From Shewanella sp. GD04112 (lineage in GTDB: Bacteria > Pseudomonadota > Gammaproteobacteria > Enterobacterales > Shewanellaceae), in contig NZ_JAOEAL010000001.1 in NCBI RefSeq assembly GCF_029835735.1, positions 4,588,001 through 4,652,000 on the forward strand: a stretch of DNA of 64,000 nucleotides, given 5' to 3'. The position numbers and the translations under genes are program-made. Every line of letters starts with the position of its first letter. Positions within the stretch are counted from its first letter, which is position 1. The notes under the pieces are model-generated. The model searched no databases and was not told the origin of the DNA. It was given only the letters and a program-made list of their open reading frames with translations. This document shows, one piece after another, positions 40,896 to 50,260 of the stretch.

Positions 40896-41823
40896 GGAGC
40901 GAGGTGCGGACTTTGTTAATAATCAGTTCCCGCAGCCATTTATGGCTGAGATCGTGCTCGAAGTGCTTATGCCACATCAACAGATAGGCACCGGGGATCA
41001 GTTTAATCGGCGAGGGTAAATACTTAAGATCAAACGACTTCATCACAGCTAAGGCATAACGGGAAGGGGCGCAGAGGATCAAATCACTCTGCTCACACAG
41101 GGCCAGCGCACTCTGAAAGTCCGTCATATTGACCGCAATATCCCGTTTACGCCCTTGGATTTGCAGCACATCGTCTAACAACCAATATTCCAAGCCACCA
41201 AAGGCGACCTGTAACTGGCGATAGCTTAAAAAGGTATCGAGATCCCATTCCTGCGAAAGTGCAGGATGGTCACGGCGCATCAGGCAAACTGTGTAATCCT
41301 GAACCAATTCAACATAATGGATATCATCCGGAATATGGTTTACATGCATGGGCGAACGTTCATCCCATTCGCGGCAACCTATGGCAAGATCGATATCGCA
41401 GCGCAGCAGTCTGTCCATGGTATCCAGCCGCCAGGTTTGGCAATTAATGCTCACACCGGGCGCCTGCGCTAAGAGCGAAGGCATAAAGTGTGGGAAGGTC
41501 AGCGAGTAGGTCGTTTCGACCAGATGCATTCGAAACTGGCGCTGACTTAAGGCGGGTTCAAAACTGTCTGGCCGAGTAAATTGCGCTAATTGCTGTAAAC
41601 ATTGGCGCAAGTCGGGCGCCAGCGACAGCGCCTTGGGCGTCGGCTTGAGGCCGTAGGCGGTGCGCTCGAATAAGGGATCATCAAACACTTCGCGCAGGCG
41701 GGTCAATTGCTTGCTCACCGCCGACTGACTTAAATGCAGCCGCGCCGCCGCAGCCGTGACACTCTGCTCCTCGAGGAGAATTTCCAGTACGGGCAGTAAG
41801 TTTAAGTCTAAGTGTTTTAGCAT
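40888..41823 (-). CDS. LysR-family regulator in an operon with an EamA transporter
   Basis: The 311-residue LysR regulator has a winged helix in residues 2-60 (DLNLLPVLEILLEEQSVTAA, HLSQSAVSKQLTRLREV) and a ligand-binding domain after it. It closely resembles the LysR protein at 59988 over the DNA-binding part (LLEEQSVT, DDPLF, GLKPT). It follows the EamA gene with no gap on the same strand, so the two are probably co-transcribed and the regulator may control its own transporter. The ligand is unknown. The 3' end overlaps the patatin gene on the other strand. Confidence 0.92.
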   Translation of the reverse strand: MLKHLDLNLLPVLEILLEEQSVTAAAARLHLSQSAVSKQLTRLREVFDDPLFERTAYGLKPTPKALSLAPDLRQCLQQLAQFTRPDSFEPALSQRQFRMHLVETTYSLTFPHFMPSLLAQAPGVSINCQTWRLDTMDRLLRCDIDLAIGCREWDERSPMHVNHIPDDIHYVELVQDYTVCLMRRDHPALSQEWDLDTFLSYRQLQVAFGGLEYWLLDDVLQIQGRKRDIAVNMTDFQSALALCEQSDLILCAPSRYALAVMKSFDLKYLPSPIKLIPGAYLLMWHKHFEHDLSHKWLRELIINKVRTSLPN

Positions 41824-42678
41824 CTAACCCCTCGCTTTTAAGGGATTCCACCTCAATTTTTGCGGCAACTTCATCAGCAGTAGCGACAGTAAAATCACTA
41901 AAATCCCTGCCCACTGGCGCATATCTAAGGCTTCACCCACAATCAATACGCCTAATGATACGGCAACCACGGGATTGACTAAAGCCACCATCCCCATGAT
42001 TTCTGGTCCTAAATTTCGCATTGACCACAGCCAAGCCCAATAAGCCACCGCGGTATTGGCGGTAGCCAACCAGATTAACGAGGGAACCACATCCATATTC
42101 GGTATCTGTGGCGGCCCCGCCATAAACCAAGCCAACGGGATCAACATCAATCCCCCCAAGAGTAATTGCCAAGCGGTCAGCACTAAAAAATCGCCCACAT
42201 CCCAGCGCTGCATCCAACGGGAAGAAAAGGCAATCAGAGTCGTCGCACTCAACATACACAGGACACCAATCGGGTCGAGATCCGCCGAGGGATTAAGCAA
42301 TAAAATCACTCCTGCAAGGCCCATCAAACCGAGCAGTAACCACTTCATCCCCGGACGTTTTTTATCGATCAGCCAAGCGAGGATCAAAAAGATTAATGGC
42401 AAAGTCGCCCCCAGCGTACCCGCGACGGCGCCGGGTAGCCGATAGGCGCCAATAAACAGCAGCGCAAAGAAGGCGCCAATATTACAAAACGCCAGCAAGC
42501 TTAATTTAGACCATGCCAGCGTCGGCAAACGTGGGCGCAGCATCAACAGCAATATGCCCGCAGGCAGCGCGCGCCAAACCGCCACCCAGTAGGGCGACAT
42601 ATCCTGTAAGTAAAGACTCACCAATGCATAGGTAGTCCCCCAAAACACTGGGGCGAGTAACGCAATCACAAACGGCAT
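41824..42678 (-). CDS. EamA/DMT-family transporter
   Basis: The 284-residue inner-membrane protein has ten hydrophobic helices in two EamA repeats (about 5-135 and 145-275), with the usual LAPVFWGTTYALVSLYL opening and ATTLIAFSSRW between repeats. It probably exports amino acids or other small metabolites. The stop abuts the start of the LysR gene, indicating one transcript. The 196-bp gap to trmL must hold promoters for both directions. The substrate is not predictable. Confidence 0.93.
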   Translation of the reverse strand: MPFVIALLAPVFWGTTYALVSLYLQDMSPYWVAVWRALPAGILLLMLRPRLPTLAWSKLSLLAFCNIGAFFALLFIGAYRLPGAVAGTLGATLPLIFLILAWLIDKKRPGMKWLLLGLMGLAGVILLLNPSADLDPIGVLCMLSATTLIAFSSRWMQRWDVGDFLVLTAWQLLLGGLMLIPLAWFMAGPPQIPNMDVVPSLIWLATANTAVAYWAWLWSMRNLGPEIMGMVALVNPVVAVSLGVLIVGEALDMRQWAGILVILLSLLLMKLPQKLRWNPLKARG

Positions 42679-42874
42679 AATGACTTCTTAAAAAGTATCT
42701 TGATATTGAGATATATTACTTTGAGAGAATAAAACAGGCAAGTGCTGAGATAAGGTTAATAGGGAGAAAAGAAAAGGGACTAGCGTTTATGCCGCTGTAG
42801 ATATGCGCACGCAGAGCTGTGCTTAAGCCTTGTTTGCCGTATAATCGGGCGTCATTTTTTATAGGCGGGCAAGC

Positions 42875-43339
42875 ATGTTCCATATCGCACTCTATGAGCC
42901 AGAAATCGCACCCAACACGGGTAATATAATTCGCCTTTGCGCAAACAACGGCAGCCAACTTCATCTAATTGAGCCACTTGGATTTGATTTTGAAGAGAAA
43001 AAACTGCGCCGCGCGGGCCTAGACTATGCCGATTTAACCAATGTGACTCGCCATAAAAACTTTGAGGCCTTCCTCGAGGCCATGGCTGGCAAACGCATTA
43101 TGGCCTGTACTACTAAGGGCAGCCGCCCGCATACTGAACTCAGTTTTGCTAAGGATGACGTGCTGCTATTTGGCCCTGAAACCCGCGGTTTACCTATGTC
43201 GATTATCGAGTCGATCCCGACCGAGCAGCGATTACGCATCCCCATGGCGGCCACCAGCCGCAGCCTCAATCTCTCCAATGCCGTGGCGATTATCAGCTAC
43301 GAAGCTTGGCGTCAGCTCGGATTTGAAGGCGCAATTTAA
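42875..43339 (+). CDS. trmL: tRNA (cytidine/uridine-34-2'-O)-methyltransferase
   Basis: TrmL 2'-O-methylates the wobble base of tRNA-Leu isoacceptors with SAM. The 154-residue product is of normal size for the minimal SPOUT enzyme. It has MFHIALYEPEIAPNTGNI-type N-terminal motif 1, LFGPETRGLP (motif 2) and LNLSNAVAIISYEAW (motif 3), which together form the trefoil-knot SAM site. It appears monocistronic, with no strong ribosome site (AGGCGGGC) and no clear terminator. Confidence 0.96.
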   Translation: MFHIALYEPEIAPNTGNIIRLCANNGSQLHLIEPLGFDFEEKKLRRAGLDYADLTNVTRHKNFEAFLEAMAGKRIMACTTKGSRPHTELSFAKDDVLLFGPETRGLPMSIIESIPTEQRLRIPMAATSRSLNLSNAVAIISYEAWRQLGFEGAI

Positions 43340-43723
43340 TACGCAGGAGGATTAGGCTGGACTTCACCAGCCAATTTTCCAATCACACAGCCATCCACGC
43401 AGAAAGATTGCTTTAACTCAATTCACACCAAGCCAGATACCTTTGCCACTAGGTGTGAGTTGTCATTGTTTCTCCCGTAACACGCCGCAGTTGTATTTAA
43501 CAGAGTTGTCCCTATAGGCTCGACGACCACACTTTGTGACAATATGCCAGCAATTTCACTGCAACTGACAACGGCTTACATCACTCCGAAAGTAGTCTTA
43601 TCTCAGCAACTCCCAATCACTATGGGACGATATACCTCGTTTGAAATACCCCATTTTAGAAGGAACTAGCGCAATTTATTACCCCTATGCTGTCCATGCG
43701 GCGATTTATGGTTCTTGTTTAAG

Positions 43724-43786
43724 CCATTTTAAATCGTACAAGTTGTAGGCAAACTGAAAGTGCATTATGTTGTTGATTTAAAATGG
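43724..43786. repeat. Spaced inverted repeat in the gap before the orphan membrane protein
   Basis: CCATTTTAAATC (43724-43735) and its perfect complement (43775-43786) are 39 bp apart. They lie just upstream of the AT-rich gene at 43819. The rest of the 479-bp gap 43340-43818 shows no gene or RNA that I can identify. Confidence 0.65.
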
Positions 43787-43818
43787 GTGGCTAGATTTAA
43801 TTTCCATCGAGGTATTAT

Positions 43819-44211
43819 TTGAGTAATCGAGCGTTTGAGAGAAATTATATCTTAATCACTTTCATACCAGTATTGATGCCAGGTTTTATTCTTTATTGTC
43901 TTATTGAAGGAAATATAGATAAGGCATTAATACTTTTGAGTATTTTTTGCTTTTCTCTGTATTGTTATTCACGTAGTTCAAAGATCATTCGCACTGTAGA
44001 GGGGTTCATCTCTAGGATGGTGTGGTGCTGTATTTTGTTATCAGTAACATTAGTTATCGTAGCAATATCTCCTGAAGCTAAAAACGCATTCGCAGGGGCC
44101 GTTCTATTTTTGTATGTCCCGAGTTTGCTTATTAGTATTTTTGTGCTCAACAGAAGTCGGCCAGCCAAAGAGCTTAAGGAAAAGCTGAAAATTATTTATA
44201 ACAAGTACTAA
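43819..44211 (+). CDS. Orphan AT-rich small membrane protein
   Basis: The 130-residue product has four predicted membrane helices (about 12-30, 33-50, 62-82 and 88-108) and a charged C-terminus (RPAKELKEKLKII). It starts at TTG with GAGG six bases upstream. Base composition is clearly more AT-rich than its neighbours, and it stands alone between trmL and a minus-strand gene, so recent acquisition is likely. I do not recognise a family; small helical membrane proteins of this kind include immunity and toxin-like proteins, but nothing here shows that. Confidence 0.7.
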   Translation: MSNRAFERNYILITFIPVLMPGFILYCLIEGNIDKALILLSIFCFSLYCYSRSSKIIRTVEGFISRMVWCCILLSVTLVIVAISPEAKNAFAGAVLFLYVPSLLISIFVLNRSRPAKELKEKLKIIYNKY

Positions 44212-44326
44212 CTAAAAATACTTGTCTTTGAATGTCACTCCTACGCTCAGAAGTGAATTTTATGGGTATCCAGCCAAGATCATACAACATACTCAAAACT
44301 GCCCGTTCGGGTATAAATTAGTCGGC

Positions 44327-44881
44327 TTAATAAGATGGCGCGACAGGCGTCATTTCTATCCCACGAAAGAGCTGATAGCGGTCTATATCATCGTCTAAAT
44401 ATTGGATATTTTGCGTCCACTGCCATGCCCCTTGGGGCGATTTAGCTTCGAATAACAGTTGGATTAAGGCGGCGCGCGCATTCACGACTCCCTCGCCCAG
44501 CAGGGAATAATCGCCATTTTGTTGATATAAACTAAAGACTTGCTGCTTTTCCTGCGAGACACCGTCGTAGTAGGTTAACAGCACTTGCTCGCCTTGCTCC
44601 CTAAACCACCATGTCTCGCTGTAGGGAGCGTGCGTTCCTACACTTACGGAGAGGATCAACTGCCGCTGATCATGGGAACAAAATCCATTGACCGTCACTT
44701 GTCTAGGGGTGTCACTTGCCTTAGCAGCATTGCCCTGCCACTGCCCCACCATTTGCGGGCAAAAAGCTTTAAAACTGACCTTAGCGGCTTGCGCAGGAAA
44801 GATAGCCAAGCTGCCCAAGGCGAGTATCAATACATTTTTGATCAATAGCTTGCCCAGTTTTTGCGGGATGATTAACGCCAT
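44327..44881 (-). CDS. Hypothetical secreted protein
   Basis: The product of about 184 residues has a signal peptide (LLIKNVLILALGSLAIFPAQA) and a beta-rich mature domain that has two cysteines (FCPQMVG, NGFCSHDQR) able to form a disulfide. Motifs MVGQWQGNA and RALIQLLFEAKSPQGAW are the most distinctive. The layout resembles a lipocalin- or calycin-like domain, but that is only an impression. AGGA lies seven bases before the ATG at 44881. It has no recognised partner; the S9 peptidase gene is divergent. Confidence 0.8.
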   Translation of the reverse strand: MALIIPQKLGKLLIKNVLILALGSLAIFPAQAAKVSFKAFCPQMVGQWQGNAAKASDTPRQVTVNGFCSHDQRQLILSVSVGTHAPYSETWWFREQGEQVLLTYYDGVSQEKQQVFSLYQQNGDYSLLGEGVVNARAALIQLLFEAKSPQGAWQWTQNIQYLDDDIDRYQLFRGIEMTPVAPSY

Positions 44882-45125
44882 ATTCAAGTCCTATTTCGAT
44901 CTCCCAATACATTAGCGTTAAAACACCTTAGCCACAAATACGCCATAACACTTTGCGCCATACCCAACATACCTTGCCATCAAAATGTCCTCAGTGGTTA
45001 CAGTTACTTACATAAAAGTCACTCTTGCCACCGATAGACTCAGTTTGATTTCATGCTCAGTTTCTATACTGTGATGTTTTACGGGAAAAATAACGATAAC
45101 ACTCTGAATGATAAGGAGACATCTA

Positions 45126-47153
45126 GTGAAGAAGGCAGGCATTTTACTGCTTAGCTTACTCATGCCTTTCAGCACGGCATTTGCAGAAGCAAGCAAACCA
45201 CTCTCAGTCGAATTACTTTGGCAACTCAAACGCATAGGTAACCCAGTGGTGTCCTCCACGGGCGAGCATATTATTGCGCCTGTGACTGAATACGACCTTA
45301 AGGAAGACAAGGGTTCAACCCAACTGTGGCGCTTCGACGGTGAAGGTAAAAATAACCGTGCGATTACCGCCAAAGGCTTAAAAGTCAGCGAGCCGGTGTT
45401 TTCGCCAGATGGTAAAACCTTGGCTTTTATCAGCGAACGTAACGATGATGACGCGGGCCAAATTTACCTACTACCTATGGATGGTCCGGGAGAAGCCAGC
45501 AAGCTCACGGACATTCCCACCGGCGTCAATGGCATCAAGTGGGTTGGCAAGCATTTGTATTTTATTAGCAATATCTTTCCTGAACAGAATTGGGAGCAAA
45601 TGAAGGCCCAGCTCAAGACAGATAAAGATAATAAAGTCTCCGCCCGCCAGTGGAATGCACTGCCCTATTCGCAGTTCGATCATTGGTTAGATGAGCGCCG
45701 TCAGGCCCATGTATTTAGGATCCCAGCCACAGGCGGCGCGGTTGAAGCCGTGACTCAGCCTTTAGGCCATGAACTGCCACGCTCAAGCCAAAGCAGTTCA
45801 AGCTATGATATCTCCCCCGATGAGAGCTTAATCGCCTTTAGCGCCTATGGTTCGGATAATCGGGTTGATCCTAAGTTAGATTTGTTCCTCGCCACTATAG
45901 GCGGCAGCAAGGCTGAAAACATCACTCCAGAAAACCCCGCGCCGGATCTCAATCCATCCTTTAGTCCTAACGGTAAAACCTTGGCCTTTACTCGCCAAAA
46001 AATTACCGGATTTTATGCCGATACCGCAAGGCTAATGCTGCTGGATGTAAGCAGTCGCAAACTCACCACGCTCACCGCGGATTGGGATCGCTCAGTGTCT
46101 GACTTCAACTGGACACCCGACAGCAAGGGGTTCTATGCCAGCATTGATGATGCCGCCACTAACCGTATTTACCATATCGATGCCAAGAGCGGTAAGGCCA
46201 AGGCCATCACCCAAGCTACCGACTTTAGCCAACCTGCTATCGCTAAAGATGGCCAGTTGATTGCGACCAATCAAAGCTTTTTGTATCCAGCGCGTTTAGT
46301 CAGCATCAATCCTCGCAATGGTAAAACCGAGCGTTTAGAACAGTTTAACGATGATATTTTAAAGGATGTCGATTTAGGCACCTATGAGTCGGTCACCTAC
46401 AAAGGTTACCAAGGCCAAGACATTCAAATGTGGGTGCACTATCCTCCCGGGTTCGACCGCAGCAAAAAGTATCCGCTGTTTATGTTAATCCACGGCGGTC
46501 CGCACAACGCCATTAGCGATGGTTTCCACTACCGCTGGAATGCGCAAACCTTTGCCTCTTGGGGTTATGTTACCGCGTGGCCAAACTTCCATGGCTCTAG
46601 CGGCTTTGGACAAGAGTTTGCCGATGCCATTAACCCAGATTGGAAAAACAAATCCCTCGAAGACGTACTCAAAGCGGCAGACTGGTTTAAGCAACAAAGC
46701 TGGATCGATAGCGATCGTATGGTCGCCGGCGGCGCCAGTTATGGGGGCTACTTAACCTCGATTATTTTAGGCCAGCCACATCCCTTTAAAGCGCTGCTGA
46801 TCCATGCCGCGGTATACGACATGTATTCACAAATGTCGGCGGACTTTGCCGTCCACAGCACCCGCTTTGGTAACTACTGGGATAATCCTGAGCTGTATAA
46901 AGCGATTTCACCCCATTACTTTGCCGCCAACTTTAACACCCCAACCTTAGTCAGCCATGGTCAGCTCGATTACCGTGTGCCTGTCGGCCAAGGTTTTGAG
47001 CTATTCCGTACTCTACAAACCCGTAATGTTGAATCGCGGATGATTTATTTCCCCGATGAAAACCATTGGATTATGAAGCCTAACAACTCCATCTATTGGT
47101 ATAACCAAGTGAAAGATTGGATGGCTCACTACGCTAAGCCAGGTGCGCAATAA
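45126..47153 (+). CDS. S9 family (acylaminoacyl/dipeptidyl-type) peptidase
   Basis: The 675-residue exported serine peptidase has a signal peptide (KKAGILLLSLLMPFSTAFA), an N-terminal beta-propeller (about 25-400, with TolB-like repeats such as PVFSPDGKTLAFISE and LNPSFSPNGKTLAFTR), and a C-terminal alpha/beta-hydrolase domain. The catalytic serine is in GGASYGGYLTS, the aspartate in HGQLDYRVPV and the histidine in DENHWI. It probably cuts peptides in the periplasm or outside. The GTG start at 45126 is preferred because AAGGAG is seven bases upstream; the ATG at 45108 precedes that site. Confidence 0.93.
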   Translation: MKKAGILLLSLLMPFSTAFAEASKPLSVELLWQLKRIGNPVVSSTGEHIIAPVTEYDLKEDKGSTQLWRFDGEGKNNRAITAKGLKVSEPVFSPDGKTLAFISERNDDDAGQIYLLPMDGPGEASKLTDIPTGVNGIKWVGKHLYFISNIFPEQNWEQMKAQLKTDKDNKVSARQWNALPYSQFDHWLDERRQAHVFRIPATGGAVEAVTQPLGHELPRSSQSSSSYDISPDESLIAFSAYGSDNRVDPKLDLFLATIGGSKAENITPENPAPDLNPSFSPNGKTLAFTRQKITGFYADTARLMLLDVSSRKLTTLTADWDRSVSDFNWTPDSKGFYASIDDAATNRIYHIDAKSGKAKAITQATDFSQPAIAKDGQLIATNQSFLYPARLVSINPRNGKTERLEQFNDDILKDVDLGTYESVTYKGYQGQDIQMWVHYPPGFDRSKKYPLFMLIHGGPHNAISDGFHYRWNAQTFASWGYVTAWPNFHGSSGFGQEFADAINPDWKNKSLEDVLKAADWFKQQSWIDSDRMVAGGASYGGYLTSIILGQPHPFKALLIHAAVYDMYSQMSADFAVHSTRFGNYWDNPELYKAISPHYFAANFNTPTLVSHGQLDYRVPVGQGFELFRTLQTRNVESRMIYFPDENHWIMKPNNSIYWYNQVKDWMAHYAKPGAQ

Positions 47154-47155
47154 CG

Positions 47156-47253
47156 CCTAGAACCTAGAACCTAGAACCTAGAACCTAGAACCTAGAACCT
47201 AGAACCTAGAACCTAGAACCTAGAACCTAGAACCTAGAACCTAGAACCTAGAA
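47156..47253. repeat. Perfect tandem heptanucleotide repeat, 14 copies
   Basis: CCTAGAA is repeated 14 times without a mismatch over 98 bp, starting two bases after the peptidase stop and ending ten bases before its terminator. Each unit contains CTAG, normally a rare tetranucleotide in such genomes. There is no spacer diversity, so it is not CRISPR. Copy number should vary by slippage. Confidence 0.97.
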
Positions 47254-47263
47254 CAGAAAAACA

Positions 47264-47290
47264 AAAGGTCTGCACTCTGCAGACCTTTTT
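47264..47290. terminator. Bidirectional terminator between S9 and M16 peptidase genes
   Basis: AAAAGGTCTGCA and TGCAGACCTTTTT form a perfect stem with a 3-nt loop. It serves convergent genes on both sides. Confidence 0.88.
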
Positions 47291-47317
47291 ATTGGGCAAA
47301 ATAACTAACGCCAGTAG

Positions 47318-48796
47318 TTATTGACCAAAACCCACCGCATTAATATCGACGGTTTGTACTTGGCCATACTTGGCAGCTATCGGCGCAATCTTGCTGGCGT
47401 TGCCGATCAGCACAAACTGTAAGTCCTTTTGCGGGAAGTAAGTTTTCACTAACCTTTGAGTCTCTTCTAAGGTTAAACCGTCCACTTTAGCTTGGAACTC
47501 ATTGATAAACTTATCATCGAAGCCGTACAGATACATGCCAGATAAGAGTCCTGCCAATTGGCCCGAGGTTTCGAACTTAGGCGGGAACTGACCTTTAACA
47601 TAGGCTTTAGCCGAATCCAGAGTCGCTTGGTCGACGCCTTTTTCCCATAAACGAGCATAGGTTTTCAGGGCTAAATCAATCGCCTGTTGAGTGGTTTCCG
47701 TCTTAGTGAAGGTGCTAATGGTAAACACGCCCGAGTCGGTATAAGGACTAAAGCCGGAGCGCGCGCCATAGGTTAGCCCCGCATTCACCCGCAGCTCATC
47801 GTTCAGCCAAGAGGTAAAGCGACCACCTAAAATAGTATTCACTACCGTTAGCCCCACATAGTCAGGGTTATCACGGCTAATGCCTAAACCACCGATAACA
47901 AAGGTAGTTTCCATCGCATCTGGCTTATCCACCAGCAGCACTTTGGCCTCAGTTAACTTAGGTAAACCTTGGTTTAAGTCGGGCTGAACGAGTTTTTCGC
48001 TGCCTTTCCACTGGCCAAAAGTCTGGGTTAGCTTGGCCTTCATCGCCGCCACATCAAAATCCCCCACCACAGTTAATGCAGTATTGGTGGGCTGATAGTA
48101 GCTCTTATGGAAGGCGCGCAGCTGCGACACTGTGACTTGCTCAAGAGACTCGCGATTACCCGATGAGGCATTACCGTAAGGATGAGCACCGAACACCAGT
48201 TTATCGAAGTAGCGACCAATCACGGCGCGCGGGCTTTCTTTATCCTGCTGTAAACCCGCAATGGCGCGCTGTTTAAGCTTATCGAACTCGGCCGAATCAA
48301 AGTCGGGGCTTAATAACGCGGCGCTGAATAGGCCGAGCATCACATCGGTATCTTTCGCCATAAAATCGGCGGCCAGATAACTGCCTTCTTTATCGGCTTC
48401 TGCCCCTAAGCTAGCGCCGAGAAAATCCACTTGTTGCTCAATCTCGGCCTTGGATTTACCCGCCGCGCCAAGGAGTAAACCTTGAGCGGTCATTTGAGCG
48501 ATACCTGCTGTGGTGTCGTTAACCGCCCCGGCACGCACGACCGCGTTTAGGGTGATTAACGGCACTTCGCGCTGTGGCATTAAATACACGGTAAGGCCGT
48601 TATCTAGCACTAACTTGTCGTAACTTGGCATGGCAAAGCTGCCGGTATCGACGCGTTTGGATGCAGTGGTGGAGGCGCAGCCGGATAAGGCTAAGCTAGT
48701 GCCTAGGGCCAATGCGACCACTAACTTCGTCGGTTGCCAAGATGATTTGACAAAGGATGATTTTACAAAGGAGAGTTTCATTGCTATCGATTTCAT
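47318..48796 (-). CDS. M16-type lipoprotein, inactive partner
   Basis: The 492-residue product has a lipobox (GTSLALSGC, near residue 40), so it is a lipoprotein, and two M16-fold halves. The zinc-binding HxxEH is absent: the matching place reads GIAQMTAQGLLL, so this chain is predicted to be non-catalytic. It overlaps the start of its active partner by four bases (ATGA at 48793-48796), implying co-translation as a heterodimer, like the mitochondrial processing peptidase and similar bacterial pairs. A 15-bp tandem duplication near 48741-48770 gives a repeated SFVKS in the N-terminus before the lipobox. Confidence 0.93.
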   Translation of the reverse strand: MKSIAMKLSFVKSSFVKSSWQPTKLVVALALGTSLALSGCASTTASKRVDTGSFAMPSYDKLVLDNGLTVYLMPQREVPLITLNAVVRAGAVNDTTAGIAQMTAQGLLLGAAGKSKAEIEQQVDFLGASLGAEADKEGSYLAADFMAKDTDVMLGLFSAALLSPDFDSAEFDKLKQRAIAGLQQDKESPRAVIGRYFDKLVFGAHPYGNASSGNRESLEQVTVSQLRAFHKSYYQPTNTALTVVGDFDVAAMKAKLTQTFGQWKGSEKLVQPDLNQGLPKLTEAKVLLVDKPDAMETTFVIGGLGISRDNPDYVGLTVVNTILGGRFTSWLNDELRVNAGLTYGARSGFSPYTDSGVFTISTFTKTETTQQAIDLALKTYARLWEKGVDQATLDSAKAYVKGQFPPKFETSGQLAGLLSGMYLYGFDDKFINEFQAKVDGLTLEETQRLVKTYFPQKDLQFVLIGNASKIAPIAAKYGQVQTVDINAVGFGQ

Positions 48797-50124
48797 TGAG
48801 AGTTCTCCTCGTTTGCCGCCAATACCGCGACCGTGCGATTCGATTTGCGTAAATAGGTTTGGGCAACACGTTGGATATCCGCAGGCGTTACCTTGTTATA
48901 GGCCTCTGGCGCATTAAATAACTTGTCGTAACTGCCAAAATACATTTCATAGGTGCCGATAGTGTTGGCCTTACCATTAATGGTTTCCATCGCGCGGTAA
49001 AAATCCATCAACTTGATATTTTTAACTTTATCTAGCTCTTGCTGGCTAACGCCATGGGTCGCAATGGCATCGATTTGTTCAATCAGCGCCCGCTCTAGCG
49101 TCGATGCTTTCACCTCTGGCGTAGCTACACCCATGACGTAAAAGAGATTGGGATCGACCGACATCGGCATATAGGTTTGCGCTTCTAAGGCCACTTGTTT
49201 ATCCACCAGCGCTTGATATAAACGCGAGCTATTGCCTTGGCTTAAAATCGAACTTAATAAATCCAGCGCATAAAAATCTGCGTGAGTCGCTGCCGGAATA
49301 TGGTAAGCCAGCATCACATTAGGCGTACTGACCGAGGCTTTTTGAACAAAGGTACGGCGCTCACCCTTTTGCTCAGGCTCCACGGTACGCACGGCCTTTG
49401 GCGGTGTTTGCGCAGGAATAGGCGCAAAGTACTTGTCGGCCAAGGCTTTTACTTGGGCAAGCTTCACATCACCCGCAATCACCACGACCGCATTGTTTGG
49501 CGCGTAATAGGTCTTATGGTATTGCACTAAATCTTCCAAGGTCCAAGCGGCGATATCCGATTCATGACCAATCACAGACCAAGAATAGGGATGCGCTAAA
49601 AAGGCCACGCCTTTAACTTCGCCTTCAAGGGTATTCCAGTTAGAGTTTTCAAGCCCAGTTGAACGCTCCGACTGCACTACGCCACGTTCGCTTTCCACCA
49701 TAGCGGGATTGATATCTAAGTTGGCGATACGGTCAGCCTCAAGGTCGAACATGGTTTCCAGCGCATTGGCTGGGAACCAGTCGGTATAAACCGTCATATC
49801 CTCTGTGGTGTAGGCATTGTTAGCCCCGCCCGCGGCTTCCATAGTGCGGTCGAACATCTTCGGGCCGTATTTTTTCGAGCCATTAAACATCATATGTTCG
49901 AAAAAGTGTGAAATACCGGTAATCCCCGGGACTTCGTTACGGGAACCGACTTTCCAAAATAGATACATGTTGGCATTGGGAATAGAAGAGTCCTCTAGCA
50001 CCATGATTTTCATGCCGTTATCTAGCGTGAAACTCTTAATATCTTCTGCCGTGGTGGCCTGTGCTTGGCTTAGGGGATTAAAGAGTCCCATCGCCAATAC
50101 CAGCGCCGATAGCGTGCGCTTCAT
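48793..50124 (-). CDS. M16 zinc peptidase, active partner
   Basis: The 443-residue exported peptidase has a signal peptide (LSALVLAMGLFNPLSQAQA), the inverted zinc motif HFFEHM (His-x2-Glu-His) and the third ligand Glu in VESERGVVQSER. The second M16 half is at about 220-440. It and the lipoprotein encoded by the next gene form a probable heterodimer that degrades peptides in the periplasm. AAGGAG lies eight bases upstream. It is followed, with a 4-bp overlap, by the inactive partner. Confidence 0.95.
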   Translation of the reverse strand: MKRTLSALVLAMGLFNPLSQAQATTAEDIKSFTLDNGMKIMVLEDSSIPNANMYLFWKVGSRNEVPGITGISHFFEHMMFNGSKKYGPKMFDRTMEAAGGANNAYTTEDMTVYTDWFPANALETMFDLEADRIANLDINPAMVESERGVVQSERSTGLENSNWNTLEGEVKGVAFLAHPYSWSVIGHESDIAAWTLEDLVQYHKTYYAPNNAVVVIAGDVKLAQVKALADKYFAPIPAQTPPKAVRTVEPEQKGERRTFVQKASVSTPNVMLAYHIPAATHADFYALDLLSSILSQGNSSRLYQALVDKQVALEAQTYMPMSVDPNLFYVMGVATPEVKASTLERALIEQIDAIATHGVSQQELDKVKNIKLMDFYRAMETINGKANTIGTYEMYFGSYDKLFNAPEAYNKVTPADIQRVAQTYLRKSNRTVAVLAANEENSQ

Positions 50125-50260
50125 CTTGTTCGCTCCTTGCTGTAAAAATTCACATAAGAGGGCATATTGATTAACAAATCAAGGGCGAAAAGATCTTCCC
50201 GCCCAATTTTTTGTAAGCTCAAGTTATACCGAAAAGCTGACGGAATAAGGCTTAAGCGGT

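Noticed and set aside
43724..43786. Integron attC site upstream of the orphan gene
   Set aside because: The repeat lacks the conserved attC core sites, there is no integrase nearby, and only one copy is seen.
47156..47253. Candidate CRISPR array
   Set aside because: The unit is 7 bp with no spacers and no cas genes nearby; it is a simple tandem repeat.
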